In this document: positions 8,733 to 17,526 of the stretch, piece by piece
Layout of the letters: each line of letters opens with the position of its first letter
Position numbering within the stretch: position 1 is the stretch's first letter
Assembly: GCA_965661545.1 (NCBI GenBank)
Contig: CBFIEF010000012.1
Span: 1 to 64,000 of the forward strand
Direction of reading: 5' to 3'
Source: UBA7985 sp965661545
GTDB lineage: Bacteria > Pseudomonadota > Alphaproteobacteria > UBA7985
DNA: 64,000 nucleotides
The notes under the pieces: generated by a model
Database searches by the model: none
The model's input: only the letters and a program-made list of their open reading frames with translations
Told to the model about the DNA's origin: nothing
Program-made: the position numbers and the translations under genes

Positions 8733-9953
8733 CTAGGACAGATCGTACGCCCGTTCTCCGTGAGCTGTGAGGTCGAGACCTTCCTGCTCGGTATCCGCAT
8801 CTGTCCGCATGCCAACAATTGCGCGGCAAGCAATGGCGATTACAACCGTCGCAACGATGGTGAACAGCGCCACCACGACAACGCCAGCGACCTGAACGAC
8901 AAACTGGGAAACGGCGGAAACGCCCTCGCCCAAGCCTGCGCCGCCCAAACCAGCAGCTGCGAGGAAGGGAAGCGCCAAGGTGCCCCAGATACCGCCGATG
9001 CCGTGAACCGCAAACACGTCCAAGCTGTCATCAACGCTGAAGTTCTGCTTCACGACGTTGATCATTTCCTGACACAAAATACCAGCGACCCCACCGATCA
9101 ACAGCGCACCCATCGGACCAACATGGCCCGCTGCCGGCGTAATGGACGCCAGGCCCGCCACCATACCGGTCGCAATACCGATCAAAGACGCTTTGCCGAA
9201 GCGGAACCGCTCCCAAAGCATCCACGTGCAACAGGCTGTTGCTGCTGAAATGTGAGTGACAAACGCAGCCGCTACAGCATCACCGTTTGCCGCAAATGGC
9301 GAACCGCCGTTGAAGCCGAACCAGCCAACCCATAGCATCGACGCACCAATCATCACCAACACGGGTTGGTGTGGTGGCTGAATGGACGATGGGAAACCGG
9401 GGCGCTTGCCGACCATGATGGCAAGAACCAAAGCTGCTACACCAGCGGTGGTGTGAACCACGACGCCGCCTGCGAGATCTTGCACGCCTAAACCGGCGAA
9501 CAATCCGATGCTGCTGCTCGACGACAATATTCCGCCACCCCAGACCCAGTGCGCCACCGGCGCGTAACAGAGCAGCATCCACAGCAGCGAGAACATGATC
9601 ACAAAACCAAACTTCACCCGCTCGACAAAGGCGCCGATGATCAGCGCTGGGGTAATGATCGCGAAAGTCATCTGGAACAGAGCGAACAGTTGATCTTCCC
9701 CGCGCGGGGTCGCGAGCATGAACACATTTTTCAAGTCGCCGATGAATTGACCCGCGCCACTAAACGCGAGGCTATAGCCGATCACGACCCACGCTACGGA
9801 CATCACCGCGGCCAGCATGAAACAATGCATGAGAACAGAGAGAACATTCCGAGCGCGCACAAGGCCGCCATAGAACAACGCTAGACCCGGCAGGGTCATG
9901 AACAAAACCAACGCAGTGGCGGTCAAAAGCCACGCGATATCAGCTGAAGACAT
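8733..9953 (-). CDS. amtB: Ammonium transporter AmtB
   Basis: A 406-residue polytopic membrane protein of the Amt/MEP/Rh family. ALFYGGLVRARNVLSVLMH near the N-terminus, the first twin-His position in VVVHTTAGVAALVLA and the second in DVFAVHGIGGIWGT identify the ammonium channel. About eleven transmembrane helices are expected. The protein starts directly with the first helix (MSSADIAWLLTATALV), without the cleaved leader of E. coli AmtB. The usual partner glnK is not beside it. Its promoter must lie in the 288-base gap to 10242, where I could not identify a convincing sigma-54 site. Confidence 0.95.
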   Translation of the reverse strand: MSSADIAWLLTATALVLFMTLPGLALFYGGLVRARNVLSVLMHCFMLAAVMSVAWVVIGYSLAFSGAGQFIGDLKNVFMLATPRGEDQLFALFQMTFAIITPALIIGAFVERVKFGFVIMFSLLWMLLCYAPVAHWVWGGGILSSSSSIGLFAGLGVQDLAGGVVVHTTAGVAALVLAIMVGKRPGFPSSIQPPHQPVLVMIGASMLWVGWFGFNGGSPFAANGDAVAAAFVTHISAATACCTWMLWERFRFGKASLIGIATGMVAGLASITPAAGHVGPMGALLIGGVAGILCQEMINVVKQNFSVDDSLDVFAVHGIGGIWGTLALPFLAAAGLGGAGLGEGVSAVSQFVVQVAGVVVVALFTIVATVVIAIACRAIVGMRTDADTEQEGLDLTAHGERAYDLS

Positions 9954-10241
9954 GAATCAGCACCTCTTACAAACTACATCACTACAGGACAAGATGGCGG
10001 CTGTGCCAGTTCCTTAGGCAAAACCCCATATTTACGATACTGAGAGGGGCGATTAGCACACTTAGTGCGCATTTCTAGTGATGTTTTTCTACTATGCCCA
10101 ATATTTAAGCACACGCTCTAAGCGTCTTGCATTATTTTTCTTCGGCGACACAAACGGTTGGCATCGAAAATGCAGGTGAAGAGCTATTTATTGCTGATGC
10201 GACACTGATTAGTCGCAGAATATTTTTGATGCGAGAATGAT
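9954..10241. other. Intergenic region between divergent amtB and the four-Cys secreted gene
   Basis: 288 AT-rich bases with no convincing reading frame. It must hold promoters for amtB (leftward) and for the secreted-protein gene at 10242 (rightward). A TGTGCCA string near 10010 looks like half of a sigma-54 site, but the required GC element at the right spacing is missing. Confidence 0.5.
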
Positions 10242-11090
10242 ATGAAGCCCCTGTTTTACGCTGCCAGTGCATTGTTTTTAAACGGTTTTATGGCCGCAGC
10301 AGCTATGGCACACCCACCATCATACGGACCTGACGGTCTCATTCCGCACTCGCATACTGCCGATGGCACCGTCATCACTGGGCAAGTCATCACCCAAACC
10401 CACAATGATTGCCCCGAGACGACGCTGCCCATCATTCTTGGGATGCAGACTGACGGTCCGTGCATCCGCGTGAACTTGGGCCGCCCGATTGATCACCATG
10501 TTTCAGTGACGCCGAGCGAACCCATACTGATCAAAGCATCGCACACCCCGCAAATCCCCGTGATGCGCACCACCACGGCGCCTGTGGTCTGGCCCGTCGC
10601 GCGCCCCGTTGTCCGCTCGGTCGTTCAACCAACCATCGTCCGGCCATTCGCGACGCCGCAGGTGATTCCAACGATCGTTCGCCCGCTCCAAGTTGCAGCG
10701 CCCCGGGTTATTATTCAGCGGCCCACCATGCCAGTGGTGCGGGGTCCAGAGCTGGTCACTCAATTTGAGTACGAGGGCGAGTTGATGGGTGTTTTTAACA
10801 CGGCTTCAACCGGCATATTTGGAATGACACTGATCAAGGTGTCAGACGTAAGCGGCGTGACCAGAGGATCCTGGTGGACCTCGCGCCCCCACTGCTTTAC
10901 CCGAATGGCGTTCTTAAGCAACGCATGCTGGTCTCGCAAAGGCTACCACGAACGCTTCACTCGTGAGCTTGATCGCTCGCACCCAACAATCAGCGGACCC
11001 GGGGCAACCCGCTCCTATGACGTTTGCGACCATTACACCAAGCTCGAAGCCATTGTGTCTCAAGATAAGTCCGGGCTGTGCGGCTATTAA
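10242..11090 (+). CDS. Secreted four-Cys family protein 1, with His-rich head and Pro/Val-rich linker
   Basis: Not recognised as a known family. 282 residues. A signal peptide ends at A23 (AMA|HPP). Residues 24-100 are His-rich with two Cys (C57, C74) and the motif HSHTADGTVITGQVITQTH (36-54). Residues about 105-168 form a Pro/Val/Arg-rich linker with repeated RPxV-like units. Residues 175-282 form a domain shared with the next two genes: FNT...G..G..LI.V.D, WW, CFT (C218), CW (C229), CDHY.KLE (C262) and a final Cys (C280). Cysteine spacing is 11-33-18. The even Cys count and leader suggest an exported, disulfide-bonded protein; function unknown. The start at 10242 has only a weak upstream AG-rich site. 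Confidence 0.8.
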   Translation: MKPLFYAASALFLNGFMAAAAMAHPPSYGPDGLIPHSHTADGTVITGQVITQTHNDCPETTLPIILGMQTDGPCIRVNLGRPIDHHVSVTPSEPILIKASHTPQIPVMRTTTAPVVWPVARPVVRSVVQPTIVRPFATPQVIPTIVRPLQVAAPRVIIQRPTMPVVRGPELVTQFEYEGELMGVFNTASTGIFGMTLIKVSDVSGVTRGSWWTSRPHCFTRMAFLSNACWSRKGYHERFTRELDRSHPTISGPGATRSYDVCDHYTKLEAIVSQDKSGLCGY

Positions 11091-11191
11091 CACCGCGTAA
11101 TTAAGGCAATTCGGGGAAATGCGGCAGAGGCGGTGTATTCACTTAAAACAATAGTGTAATACGAGCATAACACTATGACCGAGAGGCACTC

Positions 11192-11677
11192 ATGAAAGTT
11201 CTTCCGTTTTTGCTGACTGCTTTTGCAATCAGCGCTGCACTATTTTCCACCGCAAATGCGCATCCTAATCACCCAGCACCTGTGGCAGCGGCCCAATGGG
11301 TTCAGCTCGAGCCAGAAGAAGTCATGAGCTTCGATGCGGACGGGCAAACCTTTACCGTTTGGAACACTCACCACCGCGGCATATTGGGTCTTGAACTGAT
11401 CGAAGTTCGCAACAGCACCGGTACGAATGTAGCGGGCTGGTGGTCGAGCCGAGGCTGGTGCTTTACCCAACAAGCGTACTCTGCCCAAGGCTGCTGGAGC
11501 GATACGCGCTACCTGCAAATCGTCGAAGACCGCATGAGCACGTCGAATTATACTCGTTCATTGAACGTGCGTTACAGTGGTTCGGCTGGGACTGACGCGA
11601 CGACCTTTTGTGATCACTACACGCAGTTGGAGTACACAATTTCGGGCGATAGCTCCGAGCGCTGCGACTACGAATAG
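11192..11677 (+). CDS. Secreted four-Cys family protein 2
   Basis: 161 residues, not recognised. A signal peptide ends at A23 (ANA|HPN), exactly as in its neighbours, and the mature chain also begins with His-Pro. The whole mature protein is the domain found at the C-terminus of the 10242 product: VWNTHHRGILGLELIEV, GWW, CFT (C90), CW (C101), FCDHYTQLEYT (C140), C158. Spacing is 11-39-18. GAGAGG lies about seven bases before the ATG. It is followed after 12 bases by the third copy, so these two form an operon; the first copy ends 101 bases upstream. Probably periplasmic or extracellular with two disulfides; role unknown. Confidence 0.82.
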   Translation: MKVLPFLLTAFAISAALFSTANAHPNHPAPVAAAQWVQLEPEEVMSFDADGQTFTVWNTHHRGILGLELIEVRNSTGTNVAGWWSSRGWCFTQQAYSAQGCWSDTRYLQIVEDRMSTSNYTRSLNVRYSGSAGTDATTFCDHYTQLEYTISGDSSERCDYE

Positions 11678-11689
11678 GACGGCTTAACC

Positions 11690-12169
11690 ATGAGAGTACT
11701 CAAGATCATCTTGGCGGCAGCATTAGCTTCGTTCGCCGCCGGCACGACCGCAACGGCACATCCCCCGGTCCAGGGGGAAGAGGAATTCATGCAATTCACC
11801 TTCGCTGGTGCGATCTATTCTGCTGTTAACACCCACCAGCGTGGATTTCTTGGTGGTGAGCTGATCGAAATTCGTGATGCCGATGGAAACACAGAAGTCA
11901 GCTGGTGGGACAATCGCAGTCGCTGTTTCACGGCACATGCGTTCGAAACCCATCCATGCTGGCATCCAATGGGGTACGCTCGATTGCTCTCGGGAAAACT
12001 CCGCAATCAGGCAGCGGCTGTCATCAATCGAGACTTTGGTGGCTTTAAGTCAGCGGATACATCGACCTTTTGTGACCACTATTCCCAGCTGGAATACACC
12101 GTTTCCGGCGATACCTCCGGGCAATGCGGCCATCAGGACGGCTTGGCCTTACCGACTTGGGCCGAGTAA
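11690..12169 (+). CDS. Secreted four-Cys family protein 3
   Basis: 159 residues, third tandem paralogue. A signal peptide ends at A23 (ATA|HPP). The domain features recur: VNTHQRGFLGGELIEIRD, SWW, CFT (C79), CW (C90), FCDHYSQLEYT (C128), C146; spacing 11-38-18. Residues after C146 are a short unshared tail (GHQDGLALPTWAE). It is translated from an ATG 12 bases after the stop of copy 2 and converges on rsh, whose stop codon begins 25 bases further on. Copies 2 and 3 resemble each other (CDHY[ST]QLEYT, SGD) more than copy 1, suggesting a later duplication. Function unknown. Confidence 0.82.
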   Translation: MRVLKIILAAALASFAAGTTATAHPPVQGEEEFMQFTFAGAIYSAVNTHQRGFLGGELIEIRDADGNTEVSWWDNRSRCFTAHAFETHPCWHPMGYARLLSGKLRNQAAAVINRDFGGFKSADTSTFCDHYSQLEYTVSGDTSGQCGHQDGLALPTWAE

Positions 12170-12194
12170 TCAGGCTTTAGCCTAGAACAGCAAT

Positions 12195-14414
12195 CTAGCC
12201 ACGTTGACGTTCAACGCTCTCGATTGAGGGCGCAGAGCGCAGCGTGGCGATAATGACGTTCAGCTGACGCAAGTCCCCCACTTCAACGTCCACCAAGATC
12301 TCAAAGAAGTCCGTCTGGCGATTCAAGAACTTGAAGTTCAGGATATTACCGCCGGTCCGACCGATCAGCGTCGTCAGCGTCCCCAAAGCCCCCGGCTCAT
12401 TGCTCAAAATAACCCGCAAACGCCCAACGTGCGGCGTATCGGTGCTGGCTTCCCAGCCAACCTCCAACCAACGCTCAGGCTGATCGTAGAAATTCACGAG
12501 GTTATCGCAGTCGATGGTATGGATCGTGATCCCCTTCCCCGTCGCCACGATACCCACAATGCGCTCGCCCGGCAGGGGGTGACAGCAGCGGGCAAAGTGA
12601 ACCGCCATGCCCTTGATCAGGCCTTTGAGTTCAACCTTGGTTGGATCAGCCTGTCCTCGTTCCAGCGTTTCGCCGGCCTTAAGACGATCTAGCGCGCGCT
12701 GATCTTTGGTCCTCGCGCTGTTCTCACGCGCAATTCCAGGAAACAGCGTACGGACCACGTCCCCCGCTGGAATAAGTCCAGCGCCCACTTGGGCGAGTAC
12801 ATCTTCGCCGTTTTCCAACCGCCACTTGGAGGCAATATCGTCGAGCGCCTTTTCCTTGGCCTCGACCTCGTTCATCCGGTAAGCCCGCGTGAGGATTTGA
12901 CGACCAAGCGCCACGTGCTGATCTCTCTCCGCGTTGCGGATATAACGCCGGATCGACGCGCGCGCTTTGCCCGAGGCAACCAGATTGAGCCATTCCGGGT
13001 TTGGTGCCGCGTTCTTGGAGCGCAGGATGTCAACTTGATCACCGTTCCGCAGAACCGTGTGCAAGGGACGGATTTTGCCGTTGATGCGAGCACCGACACA
13101 AGTATTGCCCACGTCCGAATGGACTGCGTAGGCAAAGTCCACCACCGTTGCATCACCGGGAAGCGAGATCAGATGACCCCGCGGCGTAAAACAAAAAACT
13201 TGGTTCTGGAACAAGTCGATGCGGGTGTTGTCGAGGAACTCTTGGGGGTCTTCTGACTGCTCCAGAAGATCAATCAGCTGCTTGACCCAGTTGTAGTTAT
13301 CACCAGAGGCTAAGTCAGCTGCGACCGTGCCATCCTTGTAAGCCCAGTGTGCCGCAAGGCCCAACTCAGCACGGCGATGCATGTCCTGATTTCGAATTTG
13401 CACCTCGATCGACTGGTTTTCCGGGCCGATCACGACCGTATGGATTGACTGATAGCCGTTTGGCTTGGGCGTGGAGATATAGTCTTTGTACCGCCCCATG
13501 CGGTGCGAGTATTTGGCGTGCAGCGCGCCCAAAGCGGCGTAGCAATCGCCCAATGTCGGAACAATGACCCGGAAAGCCACGATGTCGGAGAGCTGTCCAA
13601 GGTCCAAATCCTTGGTCTGCATCTTCTTCCAGATGGAATAGGGCGTTTTGATCCTGCCATTGATCTCAACCGTATCCAGACCCGCGTCGTTCACGTCTTC
13701 GCGCAGCTGCTGGATGATGCCAACGGTCAGGGCGTCTCCCTGATCGCGGAGAAACTCAGTGCGCTGCATGATTGAATCACGGGCTTCAGGCATCAGATGG
13801 GAGAACGATAGGTCTTCCAGCTCCTCCTGCAAATCCACCATGCCAATACGGCCAGCAAGCGGCGCGTAGATTTCCAGTGTCTCTGTCGCAATCCGTGCGC
13901 GCTTTTCCTGCTTATTGATGAAGTGGAGCGTACGCATGTTGTCGAGGCGGTCGGATAGCTTGACCAACAGCACCCTAATATCGCGGGACAGGGCCAAAAG
14001 CAGTTTACGGAAGTTCTCGGCCTGCTTGACCTCGTTACTCGTCACCTCAAGGTGCGTCAGCTTCGTAACGCCTTCGACCAGCTCCCCTACCGTGCCGCCA
14101 AACATCTTGCAGATATCTTTGTTGGTCGCGCCAGTGTCCTCAACGACATCGTGCAGCAATGCTGTGGCAATGGTCGCCGGGTCCAGCTTCTTTTCAGCCA
14201 GATAGAGCGCAACGCGGACAGGATGGATAAAATAGGGATCACCGGAGGCACGGCGTTGTGGCTCGTGCATGGTCTCGGCGTAGTCGTAAGCCGCCGCAAC
14301 GACTGAAGTATCGTAGTCAGGATGCGCAAGTTGCACCCTGCTCAGCAACTGAGCCCTGGTGGCAGGACCAAGGCTCTGTGGCGTGTCGCCGATCTCGGCC
14401 AGGGGGACAGGCAC
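12195..14414 (-). CDS. rsh: Bifunctional (p)ppGpp synthetase/hydrolase (RelA/SpoT homologue)
   Basis: 739 residues, the size of full-length Rsh. The N-terminal hydrolase domain has the HD signature (ALLHDVVEDTG). The synthetase domain contains GRIKTPYSIWKKM and YKDYISTPKPNGYQSIHT. A TGS domain follows (FTPRGHLISLPGDATVVDFA), and an ACT domain lies at the C-terminus (LSNEPGALGTLTTLIGRTGG). Intact hydrolase and synthetase motifs predict that this one enzyme both makes and degrades the alarmone. It starts with GTG at 14414, eight bases after the rpoZ stop, so the two are co-transcribed. The pairing of omega subunit and alarmone enzyme is conserved in many proteobacteria. Confidence 0.95.
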   Translation of the reverse strand: MPVPLAEIGDTPQSLGPATRAQLLSRVQLAHPDYDTSVVAAAYDYAETMHEPQRRASGDPYFIHPVRVALYLAEKKLDPATIATALLHDVVEDTGATNKDICKMFGGTVGELVEGVTKLTHLEVTSNEVKQAENFRKLLLALSRDIRVLLVKLSDRLDNMRTLHFINKQEKRARIATETLEIYAPLAGRIGMVDLQEELEDLSFSHLMPEARDSIMQRTEFLRDQGDALTVGIIQQLREDVNDAGLDTVEINGRIKTPYSIWKKMQTKDLDLGQLSDIVAFRVIVPTLGDCYAALGALHAKYSHRMGRYKDYISTPKPNGYQSIHTVVIGPENQSIEVQIRNQDMHRRAELGLAAHWAYKDGTVAADLASGDNYNWVKQLIDLLEQSEDPQEFLDNTRIDLFQNQVFCFTPRGHLISLPGDATVVDFAYAVHSDVGNTCVGARINGKIRPLHTVLRNGDQVDILRSKNAAPNPEWLNLVASGKARASIRRYIRNAERDQHVALGRQILTRAYRMNEVEAKEKALDDIASKWRLENGEDVLAQVGAGLIPAGDVVRTLFPGIARENSARTKDQRALDRLKAGETLERGQADPTKVELKGLIKGMAVHFARCCHPLPGERIVGIVATGKGITIHTIDCDNLVNFYDQPERWLEVGWEASTDTPHVGRLRVILSNEPGALGTLTTLIGRTGGNILNFKFLNRQTDFFEILVDVEVGDLRQLNVIIATLRSAPSIESVERQRG

Positions 14415-14422
14415 AGTAGCCG

Positions 14423-14815
14423 CTAGTCCTCCTCGATCACCACGTTCTCAAAACGCATGCCGCCATCGAGAACCGGAGACGACGCTGGACGGCCACCAAA
14501 CGGTGAGAAGTCTTGCAGCATCGGGTTGCTTGGCTGTTGCTGACGACGCTGTGCGGAGAAGTCTGGAAGTTCAGTCAACTCCTCTACCTCAACGTAGCGC
14601 TGGAGCGTGCGAACGTAGGAATCGCGGAGTTCTTCCTGATCGACCCGCTGGCCCGCCAATTCGCGGAGGGAAATGACAGAGTTCTTGTCATTGTCGCGAG
14701 AAACTTCAGGGGTGATGCCGCCAGCAAGCTGACGAGCCCGCTGTGCAGCCAGTATAACGAGCTCAAAGCGGTTTGGAATTTCTTCGATGCAGTCTTCAAC
14801 GGTGACGCGCGCCAT
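14423..14815 (-). CDS. rpoZ: RNA polymerase omega subunit
   Basis: 130 residues. MARVTVEDCIEEIPNRFELV and AAQRARQLAGG are the omega signature; the protein helps assemble RNA polymerase and in E. coli forms part of a ppGpp-binding site. The conserved core ends near residue 80. The rest is a Gln/Pro-rich tail typical of alphaproteobacterial omegas and longer than E. coli's. It is the first gene of an rpoZ-rsh operon. Its promoter should lie in the roughly 110-base gap to the hydrolase gene upstream. Confidence 0.95.
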   Translation of the reverse strand: MARVTVEDCIEEIPNRFELVILAAQRARQLAGGITPEVSRDNDKNSVISLRELAGQRVDQEELRDSYVRTLQRYVEVEELTELPDFSAQRRQQQPSNPMLQDFSPFGGRPASSPVLDGGMRFENVVIEED

Positions 14816-14925
14816 CGGATCTCACTATGTTTATAGCCAAAAGAATTAAACGATAGATTAAGCGCAAAAGACCGATTTGCCAACAATGCCGAATCGCATT
14901 CCTGCCCTTTCAGTCTTAAGCAGTC

Positions 14926-15888
14926 TTAAACGCCTGTTTTCGCCTGCAACCAAGCTCCTAAATCAGCCAAAAATTCGTCGCGGATGACTTCATTTTGCAG
15001 CTCGTGATGCATGCCTTCGTAGAGTTTCATCGTGACGTCCTGCAGGCCAGCGTTCTCGTAGCCCTGTCTCAGCCCCTCAACGCCAACACCGCCCCGACCC
15101 ATGGGGCATTTGCCCCCTGAAGCGATCCAGAGCGGAATATCCTTACGCACCTTTGCAATATTCTCAGGCCGCGCACGGCTTTTGATTGCCTTAGCGAGAT
15201 CAACCCAATGCTGAGCGGAGGCTGAGAAATTCATCATGGGATCGTTCTCGGCCACCATGATGACCTCAGGGTCGTGGCTTAACCATTCGGAGCGATATTC
15301 CTTCATATCGATCTCTTTGGCGAAGGCTTCCATCACCAGCTTGTCGGTCCATGTTGCCGCGCCACGCTTGCCCTTGATCCAATATTGCAGCTGAACGACC
15401 ACCTCTATTGCCCGCTGCTGCAGCGTCAAAGGGCCACCCGTGGAACCCAGTAGCACAGCCGCATCCCAGCGCGTGCTGTCCTCGATCAACACATCTTGCA
15501 CCATCAGCGAGCCCAACGAGTGTCCCATGAGGACGAACGGTAAAGCGGGCTGCTCCGAGCGAATGATGTCCCGAATGATTCCAATGTCCGCCAGACATTT
15601 GTTCCAACCGTCCTCGTCCGCCATGTGACCGGGAATCAAATGCTCTTCCCGCGCGTCCTCGCTCGGTTCAAACACCGTCAGCCCGTGGCCACGATGATCG
15701 TTGGCGTACACAATGAAACCACGATCGGTGAGGTATTGCGCAACGTGCTCATAACGCCCCGAGTACTCACCCTGTCCATGCAGCAGTTGAATCACGCCCT
15801 TGGCATCCAATATATCGTTCGGAGACCAAACCCACAGGTGTAAAGAGATCCCGTCCTTTCCTTGAATACGTCGTGCTTCAGTCTGCAT
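14926..15888 (-). CDS. Alpha/beta hydrolase, lysophospholipase-like
   Basis: 320 residues from ATG 15888; the frame stays open to 16368, but that extension is antisense to yciB and is rejected. The nucleophile elbow is GHSLGS (Ser124). LLHGQGEYSGRYEHVA carries the oxyanion His-Gly, NDHRGHGLT is the typical loop, and the catalytic His is probably in YEGMHHELQNE. This is the pattern of the lysophospholipase/monoacylglycerol-lipase group (COG2267). No signal peptide, so it acts in the cytoplasm or on the inner face of the membrane. AAGG lies just before the start. Divergent from yciB; true lipid substrate unknown. Confidence 0.85.
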   Translation of the reverse strand: MQTEARRIQGKDGISLHLWVWSPNDILDAKGVIQLLHGQGEYSGRYEHVAQYLTDRGFIVYANDHRGHGLTVFEPSEDAREEHLIPGHMADEDGWNKCLADIGIIRDIIRSEQPALPFVLMGHSLGSLMVQDVLIEDSTRWDAAVLLGSTGGPLTLQQRAIEVVVQLQYWIKGKRGAATWTDKLVMEAFAKEIDMKEYRSEWLSHDPEVIMVAENDPMMNFSASAQHWVDLAKAIKSRARPENIAKVRKDIPLWIASGGKCPMGRGGVGVEGLRQGYENAGLQDVTMKLYEGMHHELQNEVIRDEFLADLGAWLQAKTGV

Positions 15889-15970
15889 TAACCTTGATCC
15901 CTTGAGTTGCAAAACGTACTTAGGTGGTGTCGAGCCATTATCACCCCTGCCATACAAAGGCCAGCTAACG

Positions 15971-16594
15971 ATGAACCCTACGCTCAAATTTGCTCTCGAA
16001 CTTGGTCCCATCATCATATGGGTCATCCTAGGGCGCGTCTTAAAGGGTGTCGAAACGGATTTTGGCAATGGGCAAGCCCTTGCGCTGATGGCGTTGCTGG
16101 TCATGACAACCATTTCCGTAACCTGGCTTTGGACCGCAGAGCGCAAGGTTCCTTGGCTGCCGCTGGTTTCCGCCCTCGTGTTAATCCCGATGGGCGTGCT
16201 GTCGCTGATTACGGGCAACCCAAACTTTGTAATGGTGAAGCCAACAATCATGTGGGTCGGCTTAGCGGCTGTGTTCAGCGGTTTCATGATCGCAGGCCGC
16301 AACTTGTTCAAAGTGCTGCTGGGCGAACGCATGCCGGTTGAGCTTCCGGACGCGGTGTGGAACTCCATGGCGTGGCGGTATGTGGTGATCTTCCTCGCTG
16401 GCGCGGTCGCAAACGAGGCCTTGCGCTACTTTATACGCAGCATGGACATTCCACCCGAAGAGATGCTGGCGCCTTACGGACAATACAAGTTGTTCGTTGT
16501 TGTCGGTGTGATGGTCCTGTCGCTGGTCGCTTTGTTGCCAATGGGTAAGTACCTCGCCGAAGTCGAAACCGATGACGAAGAAGAAGCGTCCTAA
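15971..16594 (+). CDS. yciB: Inner-membrane protein YciB (septation protein A family)
   Basis: 207 residues with about five or six hydrophobic segments. The opening LKFALELGPIIIWVI matches the YciB/IspZ family (usual start LKFLLDLFPVILFF-like), and DAVWNSMAWRYVVIFLAGAVANE is the conserved WxxLxxRW-type segment. In Enterobacteria YciB contributes to envelope integrity and cell-division-linked elongation. Start ATG 15971 is preferred to the upstream in-frame ATG at 15902 because only this one gives the conserved N-terminus. The stop overlaps the convergent kinase stop by four bases. Confidence 0.88.
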   Translation: MNPTLKFALELGPIIIWVILGRVLKGVETDFGNGQALALMALLVMTTISVTWLWTAERKVPWLPLVSALVLIPMGVLSLITGNPNFVMVKPTIMWVGLAAVFSGFMIAGRNLFKVLLGERMPVELPDAVWNSMAWRYVVIFLAGAVANEALRYFIRSMDIPPEEMLAPYGQYKLFVVVGVMVLSLVALLPMGKYLAEVETDDEEEAS

Positions 16595-17511
16595 GCACGG
16601 ACTAGCGCTTCTGCTTCTCGAAGCAGCTCGTGTTCGTCAGCGTTGGTCCCCCGGGGTACGCCCTGACGCTCATCTTGCAGCACGGCAATCACCATCCATC
16701 GCAGCAAGGCGAGCGCCTCCCACCCGCGCAGGCGCGCTGTATCCGGCGCGCCGAGGGCTTCTAGCAGGTCTTTCCGACTCATCAGACCACTGGCAGCAAG
16801 GTCCGGTCTGGAATAGCGCCATGGCGAAGACAGCATCCAGCCCACGTCAGCCTCTAGCGGTCGATAAGCCGCAAACTCCCAATCCAACACACCCACGAGT
16901 TGCTGGCTATCGCACAGCAGGTTGCCGGTCCGAAAGTCACCATGGCTGAGACAAAGGCTCCCAAACCCCAAATCGGCAACCGCTCGCATCACCGCACTCG
17001 CACGATCTGGGTCAGCGAGTTGCGAAAACCAGCGGGTATGGCCGAGGCAGTAACGGTTTATCGCCATAGTCAGCCAGCTCCTCCTGTCCTCCCCATCAAA
17101 GGAAAAAGCCGTCGCCGTGCGCAAATGCTGGAGCTGCGTGACCACCTCGTCGCGAAACTCCGAAGAATGCGCCGCTAGGCTCAGCACCGTCTCCCGCTCA
17201 GCGGTTCCGTTCACGAAGGCCATAAGCAGACCAAAACCATCGGCATACAGAACCTCAGGCGCTCTTACGCCTGCCTGTCGCGCCGCCGTCTGGGCACGTG
17301 CTTCGCCGCTATAGTCATGCGACAGCCAATGGCCCTGCCCGCGATGCCGAAAAACCAGTGCGCGCCCCGTATCGGTATCGGTCAGCAACCAATGCACATT
17401 CAAGGCGCCATCGCCGATTTGCCGTTCCACCGAAACAGCCAAATCGCGGCTCGCACACCACTGCGTGATGGCTGCTCTATCGTAAGGCAACTTGGCTTCT
17501 GCCTGACTCAA
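16591..17511 (-). CDS. Aminoglycoside/choline-kinase-fold phosphotransferase
   Basis: 306 residues of the APH superfamily. The catalytic loop is LSHGDFRTGNLL (H190, D192, N197), and the metal-binding segment is GVLDWEFAAYRP (D210). VFRHRG near residue 53 is the probable nucleotide-binding beta strand. Such proteins phosphorylate small alcohols such as choline, thiamine, homoserine or aminoglycosides. Its size and WEFA text resemble acyl-CoA-dehydrogenase-associated and uncharacterised kinases, so the substrate is unknown. The only plausible start is TTG at 17511, 15 bases from the start of the divergent small membrane protein, so the start is less certain than the rest. Confidence 0.82.
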   Translation of the reverse strand: MSQAEAKLPYDRAAITQWCASRDLAVSVERQIGDGALNVHWLLTDTDTGRALVFRHRGQGHWLSHDYSGEARAQTAARQAGVRAPEVLYADGFGLLMAFVNGTAERETVLSLAAHSSEFRDEVVTQLQHLRTATAFSFDGEDRRSWLTMAINRYCLGHTRWFSQLADPDRASAVMRAVADLGFGSLCLSHGDFRTGNLLCDSQQLVGVLDWEFAAYRPLEADVGWMLSSPWRYSRPDLAASGLMSRKDLLEALGAPDTARLRGWEALALLRWMVIAVLQDERQGVPRGTNADEHELLREAEALVRA

Positions 17512-17526
17512 GGCTATTTCACTCTC

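Noticed and set aside
10000..10020. Possible sigma-54 promoter for amtB (TGTGCCA near 10010)
   Set aside because: The downstream GC element at the correct spacing is missing on the minus strand.
15889..16368. N-terminal extension of the lysophospholipase-like frame
   Set aside because: It is antisense to yciB and its translation looks like a shadow; the conserved hydrolase begins at 15888.
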